Positions 1 to 6,431 of a DNA stretch of 8,797 nucleotides are shown in pieces. Source of the stretch: Lachnospiraceae bacterium (GTDB lineage Bacteria > Bacillota > Clostridia > Lachnospirales > Lachnospiraceae); assembly GCA_024694785.1 (NCBI GenBank), contig JAILJL010000076.1, forward strand, positions 1-8,797, read 5' to 3'. The notes below the pieces were generated by a model, which saw only the letters and a list, made by a program, of their open reading frames with translations, was not told where the DNA came from and made no database searches. Position numbers and translations under genes: made by a program. How positions within the stretch are numbered: position 1 is the stretch's first letter; each line of letters starts with the position of its first letter.

Positions 1-1523
1 CACAAAATGATGTGTTTCAGGCCGAGAAAAATCACTATTATTAGTACCAATACGGCGCAGCACAACACCTTATGTTCTTCCACATATATAGTTGCAACCT
101 CCAACTTGGAAAGTTCTCGGTCTCTTGCAAGTACCTTCAAGCAAACCGAACTTACCGGATTACTTTTTGGTGTCTTAACTCCGTCATACCAGACACCGTT
201 TTCTTCCTCATCCAGAACTTTAATATACGTTTCACCCGGATTTGCATCCGCTATAATGCTTAATCCGCCGAATGTCTTCGCGCCATCTATGGCATATGTA
301 ATCGGATCATCAAATGTAACTCTTATATAATATGGCTGATCTTCCCGCAATTTAATCGCCTTATCCAGCATCACCGTTTGATATCCGGGATATTCTATTT
401 CATAATCCTGCTCATATATTGGCTTATCCTCTTCATTTGTATCGCTGGTAAATGTACCGCGGTAAACCTTAATATGTGCAATCGTTCCATCAAATTCCCA
501 TACGGTCATTCCCTCCAAGCGCGTTATCGTTGAATTTGTCGGCTTAATTCTCACGCCGGTTATCTCTTCATTCTCTTCAGCAGTAAAATTCATAACTGCA
601 TCTGTAACGCCATCAAGATAACACACTCCAGGGCCCCCATCATACTGATAGATTCTATCATATTCTCTATTATCAACTACCGTTATTGACATTACGTTCT
701 GCTTATCACGAAATGCAGCATCATAATAAGAAACATACCAATAACCTTTATCAGCATATCTTGCCCCCCAGCTACTTTTTACAATCCAAGCTCCGTCTCC
801 GGGCGGCGTAGTTCCAAAATTATCTTTACTATAATTATCATCCCAGCCTACAATCGCCACTCCATGATTCGCGCTGGAAGACAAATTTGTATACTCCGGA
901 AGATATGCCGCGCCCGTATCAACATCTCCAACTTTAGGGTATCCCCAATACGCAACTGCTGCAAGGGCATACACTGCGCCATTTTTCATGATAAGCCGCT
1001 TTACAGATTCCGTATCAGTTATAAGCGCACAATAACATGAATCAATAAAAAGATTCCCATCAAACGTTATCCCCTCTTTAGGCAGTTCTTCTCTAACCTG
1101 TGAAAACGGAAATTCCTCTTCGGGTTTTAAAGCATATCCTCGCATAAATGCGCCAACGACAAAATCAGGCCATGTACCGTTAAACCACCATCCTGCATGA
1201 GCCTCTACTCCTTCGCCATTAATTAATGACTTATCATCAGTTACTACACAATCACTTATATATCCTACTTGATATTCAGAAATATCATTTTCTCCATAGT
1301 CGCGTACAAGTGCATTACTTTCCATTGCAGCCACACATGCAAAAGTTGCGCACATATTCTGCTTACCTTGACTTCTGACATCAGTAATCAGACCCAATTC
1401 TCTTAAGTCATACCTCTCCGGAATAACTTCGCTATCCTTCTCTTTTGCAACGCCACCTATATCACAAATCAAGAGCATCGCCATAAGCACAAGAACGGAT
1501 ATCGCCATCAATCGCTTTTTCAT
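1..1523 (-). CDS. Secreted C1-family (papain-like) cysteine peptidase with lectin-like domain and C-terminal membrane anchor; partial, 3' end beyond window
   Basis: An open frame of 507 codons runs from ATG at 1523 off the left edge. The start has a strong AGGAGG (1530-1535) 6 nt upstream. Residues 1-26 form a signal peptide (MKKR, then a hydrophobic stretch ending near GGVA). The peptidase domain spans about 36-275: oxyanion Gln52 and nucleophile Cys58 in VRSQGKQNMCATF, general-base His220 in NHGVAIVGWDDNYSKDNF, and a third-residue motif at 248-253 followed by a GYWYVSYYD strand. Residues about 290-465 resemble the beta-rich lectin-like domain that follows the peptidase in clostridial family members. 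Residues about 486-503 are a hydrophobic helix, so the enzyme is probably tethered outside the membrane. Odd points: the Trp normally following the Cys is Ala59, and the catalytic Asn (NSWG in papain) is Ser250 (SSWG). Cys and His remain, so it may be active, altered or a binding protein. Substrate unknown. The domain call is by recognition; the C-terminus is not visible. Confidence 0.88.
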   Translation of the reverse strand, partial: MKKRLMAISVLVLMAMLLICDIGGVAKEKDSEVIPERYDLRELGLITDVRSQGKQNMCATFACVAAMESNALVRDYGENDISEYQVGYISDCVVTDDKSLINGEGVEAHAGWWFNGTWPDFVVGAFMRGYALKPEEEFPFSQVREELPKEGITFDGNLFIDSCYCALITDTESVKRLIMKNGAVYALAAVAYWGYPKVGDVDTGAAYLPEYTNLSSSANHGVAIVGWDDNYSKDNFGTTPPGDGAWIVKSSWGARYADKGYWYVSYYDAAFRDKQNVMSITVVDNREYDRIYQYDGGPGVCYLDGVTDAVMNFTAEENEEITGVRIKPTNSTITRLEGMTVWEFDGTIAHIKVYRGTFTSDTNEEDKPIYEQDYEIEYPGYQTVMLDKAIKLREDQPYYIRVTFDDPITYAIDGAKTFGGLSIIADANPGETYIKVLDEEENGVWYDGVKTPKSNPVSSVCLKVLARDRELSKLEVATIYVEEHKVLCCAVLVLIIVIFLGLKHIIL

Positions 1524-1586
1524 TCTGTACCTCCTCATTTGACCCCAATAATATAATTAATCAATTATACATATTATTTACAAATA

Positions 1587-1615
1587 ATAATACGGATATC
1601 CCGCTCCGGTTGCAA
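1587..1615 (-). promoter_or_regulatory. Candidate sigma-A promoter for the cysteine peptidase gene
   Basis: Read on the minus strand, TTGCAA (1615-1610) and TATTAT (1592-1587) are separated by 17 nt. They match the -35 consensus at 4 of 6 and the -10 consensus at 5 of 6. The pair lies between the upstream operon terminator and the start codon at 1523. A perfect TATAAT at 1569-1564 is an alternative -10 but has no convincing -35. The surrounding 1540-1660 is AT-rich and has no open frame, and I see nothing else in it. Confidence 0.45.
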
Positions 1616-1660
1616 TTAAGATAGTCTTTTTTATTTATAAAGTTTCTATAAAGTCGTCAT

Positions 1661-1692
1661 TATACAACAAAAGAAGGCCGTAAGGCCTTCTT
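1661..1692 (-). terminator. Rho-independent terminator closing the dnaX-cvpA operon
   Basis: On the minus strand a perfect 9-bp stem, AAGAAGGCC (1692-1684) and GGCCTTCTT (1679-1671), encloses a TTAC loop and is followed by TTGTTGTA. It begins 27 nt after the TAG of the CvpA-family gene and points the same way. The T-tract is interrupted by G residues, so some read-through into the peptidase gene is possible. Confidence 0.85.
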
Positions 1693-1719
1693 CAAAATCC
1701 AATCGCTTTATTTTATTAT

Positions 1720-2430
1720 CTAACCGAGAAAATATCCCAGAAGATATATGATTCCATTATTCTCATACAGATACGTAAGGAACGAATTCCTATATATATC
1801 AACCATTATCTTCTGAACCGTATCCTGATTTGCAAACATCGTCATGCCTATCGCCAGAAGCCACACCGCCGCAAGTCCGCTTGCAAGTCCCGCAACTGCC
1901 CCGAGTAATTTATTTGCAGTACTTATAACAGGAAGCTTCGCTACTATATTAAGCACACCGGACACTATCGCAAGAACAATGCTTATCACAATAAATGTTA
2001 CCACATATGCCATTACACAGACTATCCAATATGCAAGCTTCGCCGCCGCACGCTCAAATACCGTATTAAGAACTGCTGTCTTAACATCATTCACATATTC
2101 ATTCGACTTCTTCGCAGCAAAGGCCGGCAGCTTAATCCCGCCCAGCTTCAATACCTCTTCCTCCGTAGGCGCAGTGGTATTGTTCGTAATCTCCGCTTGC
2201 CTGTTCTTAGTGTAATTACGTTCGAGTGTCTCTAAGCATTTCTCGTATGTCTTATCGTAGATTTTCGTCTTGAGCAACATATCCTTAACCATCGGTGTCA
2301 GTGCACACACAAGTATTATTGCAAGAACAAGCCCGCATAATCCGTATGCCGTCTTAACAAAGCCTTTCCTCATACCTCCTACGACCGACATAATAAGAAT
2401 CGCTGCAACAACAACTAAAATAACATTCAT
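1720..2430 (-). CDS. CvpA-family integral membrane protein
   Basis: A 236-residue protein with the hydrophobic pattern and N-terminal signature of the CvpA (colicin V production) family: a first membrane segment at about 3-19, the short basic turn GGMRKGF, and a second segment at about 26-47. An extended soluble loop of roughly 80 residues follows (about 50-128, rich in Lys, Glu and Thr), then further membrane segments at about 130-165 and 172-200. Family members are linked to colicin V export in E. coli and to envelope homeostasis, but the molecular activity is not established. The start ATG overlaps the stop of the upstream DUF5711-like gene as ATGA, which indicates translational coupling. 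The nearest purine-rich stretch (AAAGGG) is weak and distant, consistent with dependence on the upstream ribosome. It is the last gene before the operon terminator. The family call is fairly secure; the function is not. Confidence 0.82.
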   Translation of the reverse strand: MNVILVVVAAILIMSVVGGMRKGFVKTAYGLCGLVLAIILVCALTPMVKDMLLKTKIYDKTYEKCLETLERNYTKNRQAEITNNTTAPTEEEVLKLGGIKLPAFAAKKSNEYVNDVKTAVLNTVFERAAAKLAYWIVCVMAYVVTFIVISIVLAIVSGVLNIVAKLPVISTANKLLGAVAGLASGLAAVWLLAIGMTMFANQDTVQKIMVDIYRNSFLTYLYENNGIIYLLGYFLG

Positions 2431-3644
2431 CGCTTTAATCTTACCCTTTGAATTCTGTTTCTATATAATATGTAATATTCGTTCGTCGCTTTGCCTGACG
2501 CCATCGTGATGACCTGCTCGGCAAAGTCTCCCTCGAACTTCTTTGTTCCGTTAATCGAATAGATAAGACCGCGTCCGCCTCTATCTATGAACAGATCATT
2601 ATTCTCGAGAAACGTAATGCTATCAAAATTCTCATTGAACAACTCTCTATATAATTCCTTACCCTTTGTATCATAGACGCAAAGCACATGGGCTGTTGCA
2701 TCTGCATTGCCGGATGCAACCTCCTCTTTCACAGGCTCGCAGCAAAGCGCCAGATATGCACCGTTATGGCAGATTGCTCTTATCGTTGTCGCGAGATCTA
2801 TAACTTCATCTTCCTCAGGCACCTCATTCCCTTTGTAGAAAATGACCTTGTTATCACCTACGGCAACCGCTCTTCCATCTTCAAAGAATAGTACACGGGG
2901 CACAACAGTATCTTCATATGTATAAGAGGCAACCTTGTTATCAATCTCATTTTGTCCGACAGAACCGAAATTATAGAAATTAAGCGTGGTTCTCGCACGC
3001 CCGGTTCCAATGTCAATAACAGACACTGCAAGAAGCTTGGCATCATACGAAAGATCCATGGTAAGCGGATAACCTGTATTGGCAAGGTGCATTGCACCTT
3101 CAACAAGCTCGTTGCCATCCGTATCATAGAGATTGATATAGTAAGTACCCTTATCTTCCGTCAATACAGCAACGGTTCCCTGCGACGCCACTTCTATCTG
3201 CCTGATCTTCTTTGTAAGCACAATATGCCCCTTAAGACCGGATGCATTCATTATATAGATATCCGACGCCTTACTTCCCGCAACCGCAATATAGCTTCCG
3301 CAGATATCGACTATCGGGTCGTTCATCTCATAGCTTACGTTAAAGAGCTTCTCGCCGTCAGTTCCAATAAGAATAGCACCATTCTTGCTGACCTTCAAAA
3401 TGTCGCCATCATAATCATAGAATGCAGCCTCGGATATCATCTCCATCTTCTCTTCACTTACTACCTCATAATGCTGATAGCCGCGATACTTAAGTATAAG
3501 TATCACGGCAACAACTGCAATTACAAGTATTGTGAATAATAAGAATATGAATCCGCCCACTCGCATTCTATGTGCTTTAAGCTTCTTCTCATATTCACTT
3601 TCATTGTTAAGAACGCGGAAATCCCGCTTCTTTTTCTTATCCAT
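2427..3644 (-). CDS. DUF5711-like membrane-anchored beta-propeller protein
   Basis: A 405-residue protein. The N-terminus is cytosolic and highly charged (MDKKKKRDFR, about residues 1-28), followed by one membrane helix at about 30-52. The remainder, about 55-405, is likely outside the cell. That part is made of repeating beta-strand units with blade-like turns such as DYDGDILKVSKNG, DTDGNEL and NGTKKFEGDF, typical of a WD40/PQQ-like propeller. It resembles the DUF5711 proteins of Lachnospiraceae. There are no catalytic residues I can identify, so a binding, sensing or scaffolding role is an inference. Start choice: ATG at 3644 follows an AAGGGG-containing site in the 27-nt gap after the transketolase gene. 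Its TGA overlaps the ATG of the CvpA-family gene by 4 nt, suggesting that the two proteins are made in a fixed ratio and may work together. Confidence 0.75.
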   Translation of the reverse strand: MDKKKKRDFRVLNNESEYEKKLKAHRMRVGGFIFLLFTILVIAVVAVILILKYRGYQHYEVVSEEKMEMISEAAFYDYDGDILKVSKNGAILIGTDGEKLFNVSYEMNDPIVDICGSYIAVAGSKASDIYIMNASGLKGHIVLTKKIRQIEVASQGTVAVLTEDKGTYYINLYDTDGNELVEGAMHLANTGYPLTMDLSYDAKLLAVSVIDIGTGRARTTLNFYNFGSVGQNEIDNKVASYTYEDTVVPRVLFFEDGRAVAVGDNKVIFYKGNEVPEEDEVIDLATTIRAICHNGAYLALCCEPVKEEVASGNADATAHVLCVYDTKGKELYRELFNENFDSITFLENNDLFIDRGGRGLIYSINGTKKFEGDFAEQVITMASGKATNEYYILYRNRIQRVRLKR

Positions 3645-3671
3645 AAAAGCGCTTCCCCTTAAGGGTATTAA

Positions 3672-4616
3672 TTACTTACCAAGGAATGTCCTTGTCTTAT
3701 CGGCGATAGATTCTGCATCGATGCCATACTTCTTAATAAGCTCTACTGCAGGACCGGATTCACCGAATGTATCCATAATTCCGACTTTCAATGTGCGTGT
3801 CGGAGCTTTTTCCGAAAGAACATCACATACCGCAGAACCAAGTCCGCCGATTACGGAATGCTCTTCAACCGTTACCACACAGCCGGTCTTCTTTGCTGAC
3901 GCAAGAATAATCTCCTCATCAAGTGGCTTAATGGTATGAATATTGATAACTTCCGCATCGATGCCTGCTGCTTCGAGAATCTTGGCTGCTTCTAAGCTTT
4001 CGTTAACGCAAAGTCCCGTTGCAACAATCGTTACATCCTTGCCTTCGCATAACTTTATTCCCTTACCAAGCTCGAACTTGTAGGTATTCTCGTCGTTAAA
4101 TACCGGGATTGCAAGACGGCCGAATCTAAGATACATAGGCCCTTCGTACTCATAAGCAGCCTTAACTGCAGCACGCGCTTCCACATCGTCTGCCGGGTTA
4201 ACGATAACCATACCCGGAATCGTACGCATAATCGCGATATCTTCATTACACTGATGCGTCGCACCATCTTCACCTACGGAGATGCCTGCGTGGCTCGCAC
4301 CTATCTTAACATTAAGATGCGGATATCCGATTGAATTTCTTACCTGCTCAAAAGCTCTTCCCGCAGCAAACATCGCAAATGAACTTGCGAACGGAACCTT
4401 GCCGCATGTAGCAAGACCTGCTGCCACGCCCATCATGTTACCTTCTGCGATACCGCAATCGATAAAGCGATCCGGACAGGCTTTCTTGAATACCGCAGTC
4501 TTGGTTGCTCCCGCAAGGTCTGCATCAAGTACTACTATATTGTCATGTGCCATTCCTAATTCTGCCAAAGCGTTACCATAACTGTCTCTGGTCGCAACTT
4601 TCTTAATATCTGCCAT
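3672..4616 (-). CDS. Transketolase, C-terminal subunit (pyrimidine-binding and C-terminal domains)
   Basis: A 314-residue protein equivalent to the second half of a full-length transketolase. The pyrimidine-binding domain occupies about 1-170. It includes the catalytic Glu58 in GIAEGNMMG, which activates the thiamine ring, and His109 and His121 in GASHAGISVGEDGATHQ. The C-terminal transketolase domain follows at about 185-310, with EEHSVIGGLGSAV and GESG motifs. With the N-terminal subunit encoded just upstream it should form the thiamine-diphosphate enzyme that moves two-carbon ketol units between xylulose 5-phosphate and ribose 5-phosphate or erythrose 4-phosphate, in the cytosol. Its ATG shares one base with the stop of the N-terminal subunit gene (TAATG), a layout expected for equimolar synthesis. 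A 1-deoxyxylulose-5-phosphate synthase half is less likely because the motifs and two-gene split match transketolase-like proteins. Confidence 0.93.
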   Translation of the reverse strand: MADIKKVATRDSYGNALAELGMAHDNIVVLDADLAGATKTAVFKKACPDRFIDCGIAEGNMMGVAAGLATCGKVPFASSFAMFAAGRAFEQVRNSIGYPHLNVKIGASHAGISVGEDGATHQCNEDIAIMRTIPGMVIVNPADDVEARAAVKAAYEYEGPMYLRFGRLAIPVFNDENTYKFELGKGIKLCEGKDVTIVATGLCVNESLEAAKILEAAGIDAEVINIHTIKPLDEEIILASAKKTGCVVTVEEHSVIGGLGSAVCDVLSEKAPTRTLKVGIMDTFGESGPAVELIKKYGIDAESIADKTRTFLGK

Positions 4617-5440
4617 TAGTTAGCACCTTCTTTCTCTAAATCTGCCATTGCAATAGCGAACTCCTCATCGTTAGGCGCTTTGCCATGCCATCCTGCATTG
4701 TTCTCCATGAATGACACGCCCTTACCCTTAATAGTCTTAGCTACAATTGCTGTAGGGCAACCCTTTGTCTCTCGCGCTTCCTTGAATGCCTTTGCGATTT
4801 CATCCATATCGTTACCGTTAATATTAATTACGTGGAAATTAAATGCCTCCAGCTTCTTATCAATCGGATACGGAGAGCATACGTCTTCTATCTTACCATC
4901 AATCTGAAGGCCGTTATTATCGACGATTAATACGAGATTATCAAGATTATGCGCACCTGCGAGCATTGCTGCTTCCCAGATCTGACCTTCCTGAATCTCG
5001 CCGTCACCTGCCATAGCATAGACTCTGTAATCCTTCTTATCCATCTTGCCTGCCAATGCCATACCTACTGCTGCAGAGAAGCCCTGACCAAGAGATCCCG
5101 AAGACATATCTACTCCCGGGATATGCTTTTTATCAGGATGACCCTGAAGATAAGAGCCTACCTTTCTTAATGTGGCAAGATCTTCAACAGGGAAGAAGCC
5201 TCTGTGTGCAAGTGTGGAATAAAGCGCAGGTGCACAATGGCCCTTCGATAATACGAAGCGGTCACGATCGGCTTTCTTCGGATCCTTAGGATCAATATTC
5301 ATTTCTTCAAAATAAAGATATGTCATCATATCTGCTGCGGAAAGGGATCCGCCCGGGTGACCGGACTTGGCTGCATGAACTGCCACAACGATTCCTTTTC
5401 GAATCTCGTTAGCTTTTACTTTAAGCTCCTGAGTCGTCAT
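4616..5440 (-). CDS. Transketolase, N-terminal subunit (thiamine diphosphate-binding domain)
   Basis: A 274-residue protein matching the first half of transketolase. Cofactor and active-site motifs are complete: SGHPGGSLSAADMM (His28), SKGHCAPALY (His68), LQGHPD (His101), and GSLGQGFSAAVGMA. The thiamine diphosphate/metal motif starts at GDGE (145-148) and ends at DNN (174-176). WHGKAP (His252) is near the C-terminus. The frame is open 28 codons further, to 5524, but that region lies inside recR and has no ribosome binding site. The start at 5440 has AAGGAGG 8 nt upstream and gives the usual family N-terminus (MTTQELKVKANEIRKG). It acts with the adjacent C-terminal subunit in the non-oxidative pentose phosphate pathway. 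It sits 13 nt after recR, so it is probably co-transcribed with replication and repair genes. Confidence 0.94.
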   Translation of the reverse strand: MTTQELKVKANEIRKGIVVAVHAAKSGHPGGSLSAADMMTYLYFEEMNIDPKDPKKADRDRFVLSKGHCAPALYSTLAHRGFFPVEDLATLRKVGSYLQGHPDKKHIPGVDMSSGSLGQGFSAAVGMALAGKMDKKDYRVYAMAGDGEIQEGQIWEAAMLAGAHNLDNLVLIVDNNGLQIDGKIEDVCSPYPIDKKLEAFNFHVININGNDMDEIAKAFKEARETKGCPTAIVAKTIKGKGVSFMENNAGWHGKAPNDEEFAIAMADLEKEGAN

Positions 5441-5448
5441 TTCGTTTT

Positions 5449-5455
5449 CCTCCTT
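5449..5455 (-). promoter_or_regulatory. Ribosome binding site that fixes the transketolase N-subunit start
   Basis: AAGGAGG on the minus strand, a near-perfect Shine-Dalgarno sequence, overlaps the TAA stop of recR and lies 8 nt before the ATG at 5440. It supports re-initiation after recR and argues against the longer start at 5524. Confidence 0.85.
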
Positions 5456-6053
5456 ATATCTCAGTACGTCCTTCGAGTGCACGAAGAAGCGTAATCTCAT
5501 CAATATATTCAAGGTCTCCGCCAACCGGTACTCCCGATGCTATGCGACTTACCTTGATACCCGTAGGCTTAATAAGCTTACTTATATACATAGCCGTGGT
5601 CTCGCCTTCAAGGGAAGAATTGGTTGCGATTATTACTTCATCAATATCTTCGTTCTGTAAGCGAACCATAAGCTCTTTTAACTTAATATCGTTAGGTCCG
5701 ATTCCAAGCATAGGCGATATCGCGCCATGAAGAACATGATATACACCATCGTACTTCCCCGTCTTCTCGTATGCTGCCAGGTCTCTTACCGTCTCAACAA
5801 CCATTATTGTCTTATGGTCACGCGCAGCATTGGCGCATATCGGACACACCTCCGTATCCGTAAGCGTAAAGCACGTCTTGCAATATCTTATATTCCTTCT
5901 GGCATTAACAAGCACTTCCGCAAATTCGTCAACACGCTCTACAGGCATATTAAGGACATGAAACGCCAACCGTTGAGCACTTTTCCTGCCGATTCCGGGA
6001 AGCGATGCGAACGCCTCTACAAGCTTCGAAATCTCACTGCTATAGTATTCCAT
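5454..6053 (-). CDS. recR: Recombination mediator protein RecR
   Basis: A 199-residue protein, the normal RecR length. Domains in order: an N-terminal helix-hairpin-helix with SLPGIGRKSAQRLAFHVL (about 17-34); a four-cysteine zinc site at Cys58, Cys61, Cys70 and Cys73; a Toprim domain beginning at TIMVVE (82-87) and running to about 175; and the C-terminal Walker-B-like GVPVGGDLEYIDEITLLRAL (174-193). RecR works with RecF and RecO to load RecA onto single-stranded DNA coated with SSB at gaps and stalled forks. All expected motifs are intact. The SD sequence AGGAGA overlaps the stop codon of ybaB, giving an 8-nt gap and close coupling. The order dnaX-ybaB-recR is one of the most conserved bacterial gene clusters and strengthens the call. 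Confidence 0.98.
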   Translation of the reverse strand: MEYYSSEISKLVEAFASLPGIGRKSAQRLAFHVLNMPVERVDEFAEVLVNARRNIRYCKTCFTLTDTEVCPICANAARDHKTIMVVETVRDLAAYEKTGKYDGVYHVLHGAISPMLGIGPNDIKLKELMVRLQNEDIDEVIIATNSSLEGETTAMYISKLIKPTGIKVSRIASGVPVGGDLEYIDEITLLRALEGRTEI

Positions 6054-6061
6054 CTTATCTC

Positions 6062-6418
6062 CTAGAAAGGAAATCCACCAAGTCCGCCAAGTCCTCCGGT
6101 AATACTTCCCATAGACTTCTCTGATGCTTCCTCAACCTGTCTTAAAGCTTCATTAGCCGCAGCAACGATTAAGTCCTGCAATGTCTCGATATCATCAGGA
6201 TCGACAACTTCCTCTGCAAGCTTAACGGATACAAGCTCCTTCTTGCCCGAGACCTTAACCTCAACCACTCCGCCGCCTGCCGTTGCCGTAAATTCCGACT
6301 CTTCGAGCTGCTTATTGGCTTCTTCCATCTGACGCTGCATTCTCTGCGCCTGCTTCATAAGATTATTCATATTGCCCGGCATGCCCATACCACCCGGGAA
6401 TCCGCCTTTTTTACCCAT
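6062..6418 (-). CDS. YbaB/EbfC family nucleoid-associated DNA-binding protein
   Basis: A 118-residue protein from the ATG at 6418. The core has the family's long helix (MNNLMKQAQRMQRQMEEANK, about 17-36), the beta region TATAGGGVVEVKVSGKKEL and the second helix DIETLQDLIVAAANEALRQV. Homologues are dimers with a tweezer-like shape that bind DNA and associate with the nucleoid. Both ends are unusually rich in Gly, Met, Pro and Phe (GGFPGGMGMPGN at the start, GGLGGLGGFPF at the end), suggesting flexible tails. An ATG 30 nt further upstream (6448) lies inside dnaX; the 6418 start is preferred because AAAGGA lies 7 nt before it and the protein then begins MGKKGG. The gene sits 13 nt after dnaX and 8 nt before recR. 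Confidence 0.95.
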   Translation of the reverse strand: MGKKGGFPGGMGMPGNMNNLMKQAQRMQRQMEEANKQLEESEFTATAGGGVVEVKVSGKKELVSVKLAEEVVDPDDIETLQDLIVAAANEALRQVEEASEKSMGSITGGLGGLGGFPF

Positions 6419-6425
6419 ATCATTA

Positions 6426-6431
6426 TCCTTT
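6426..6431 (-). promoter_or_regulatory. Ribosome binding site for ybaB
   Basis: AAAGGA on the minus strand lies 7 nt before the ATG at 6418 and directly after the dnaX stop codon. It selects 6418 over the in-frame ATG codons at 6448 and 6445. Confidence 0.7.

Noticed and set aside
7..330. Plus-strand open frame of 107 codons at the left edge
   Set aside because: It is antisense to the well-supported peptidase gene, has no ribosome site and no recognisable protein features.
5441..5524. Longer N-terminus for the transketolase N-subunit starting at 5524
   Set aside because: The extra 28 residues overlap recR, have no ribosome binding site and do not look like transketolase, while the ATG at 5440 has AAGGAGG at good spacing.
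6405..6411. A-run at the start of ybaB as a dnaX frameshift signal
   Set aside because: The dnaX stop codon precedes it, and in the ybaB frame it reads AAA AAA G, which is not the slippery phase.
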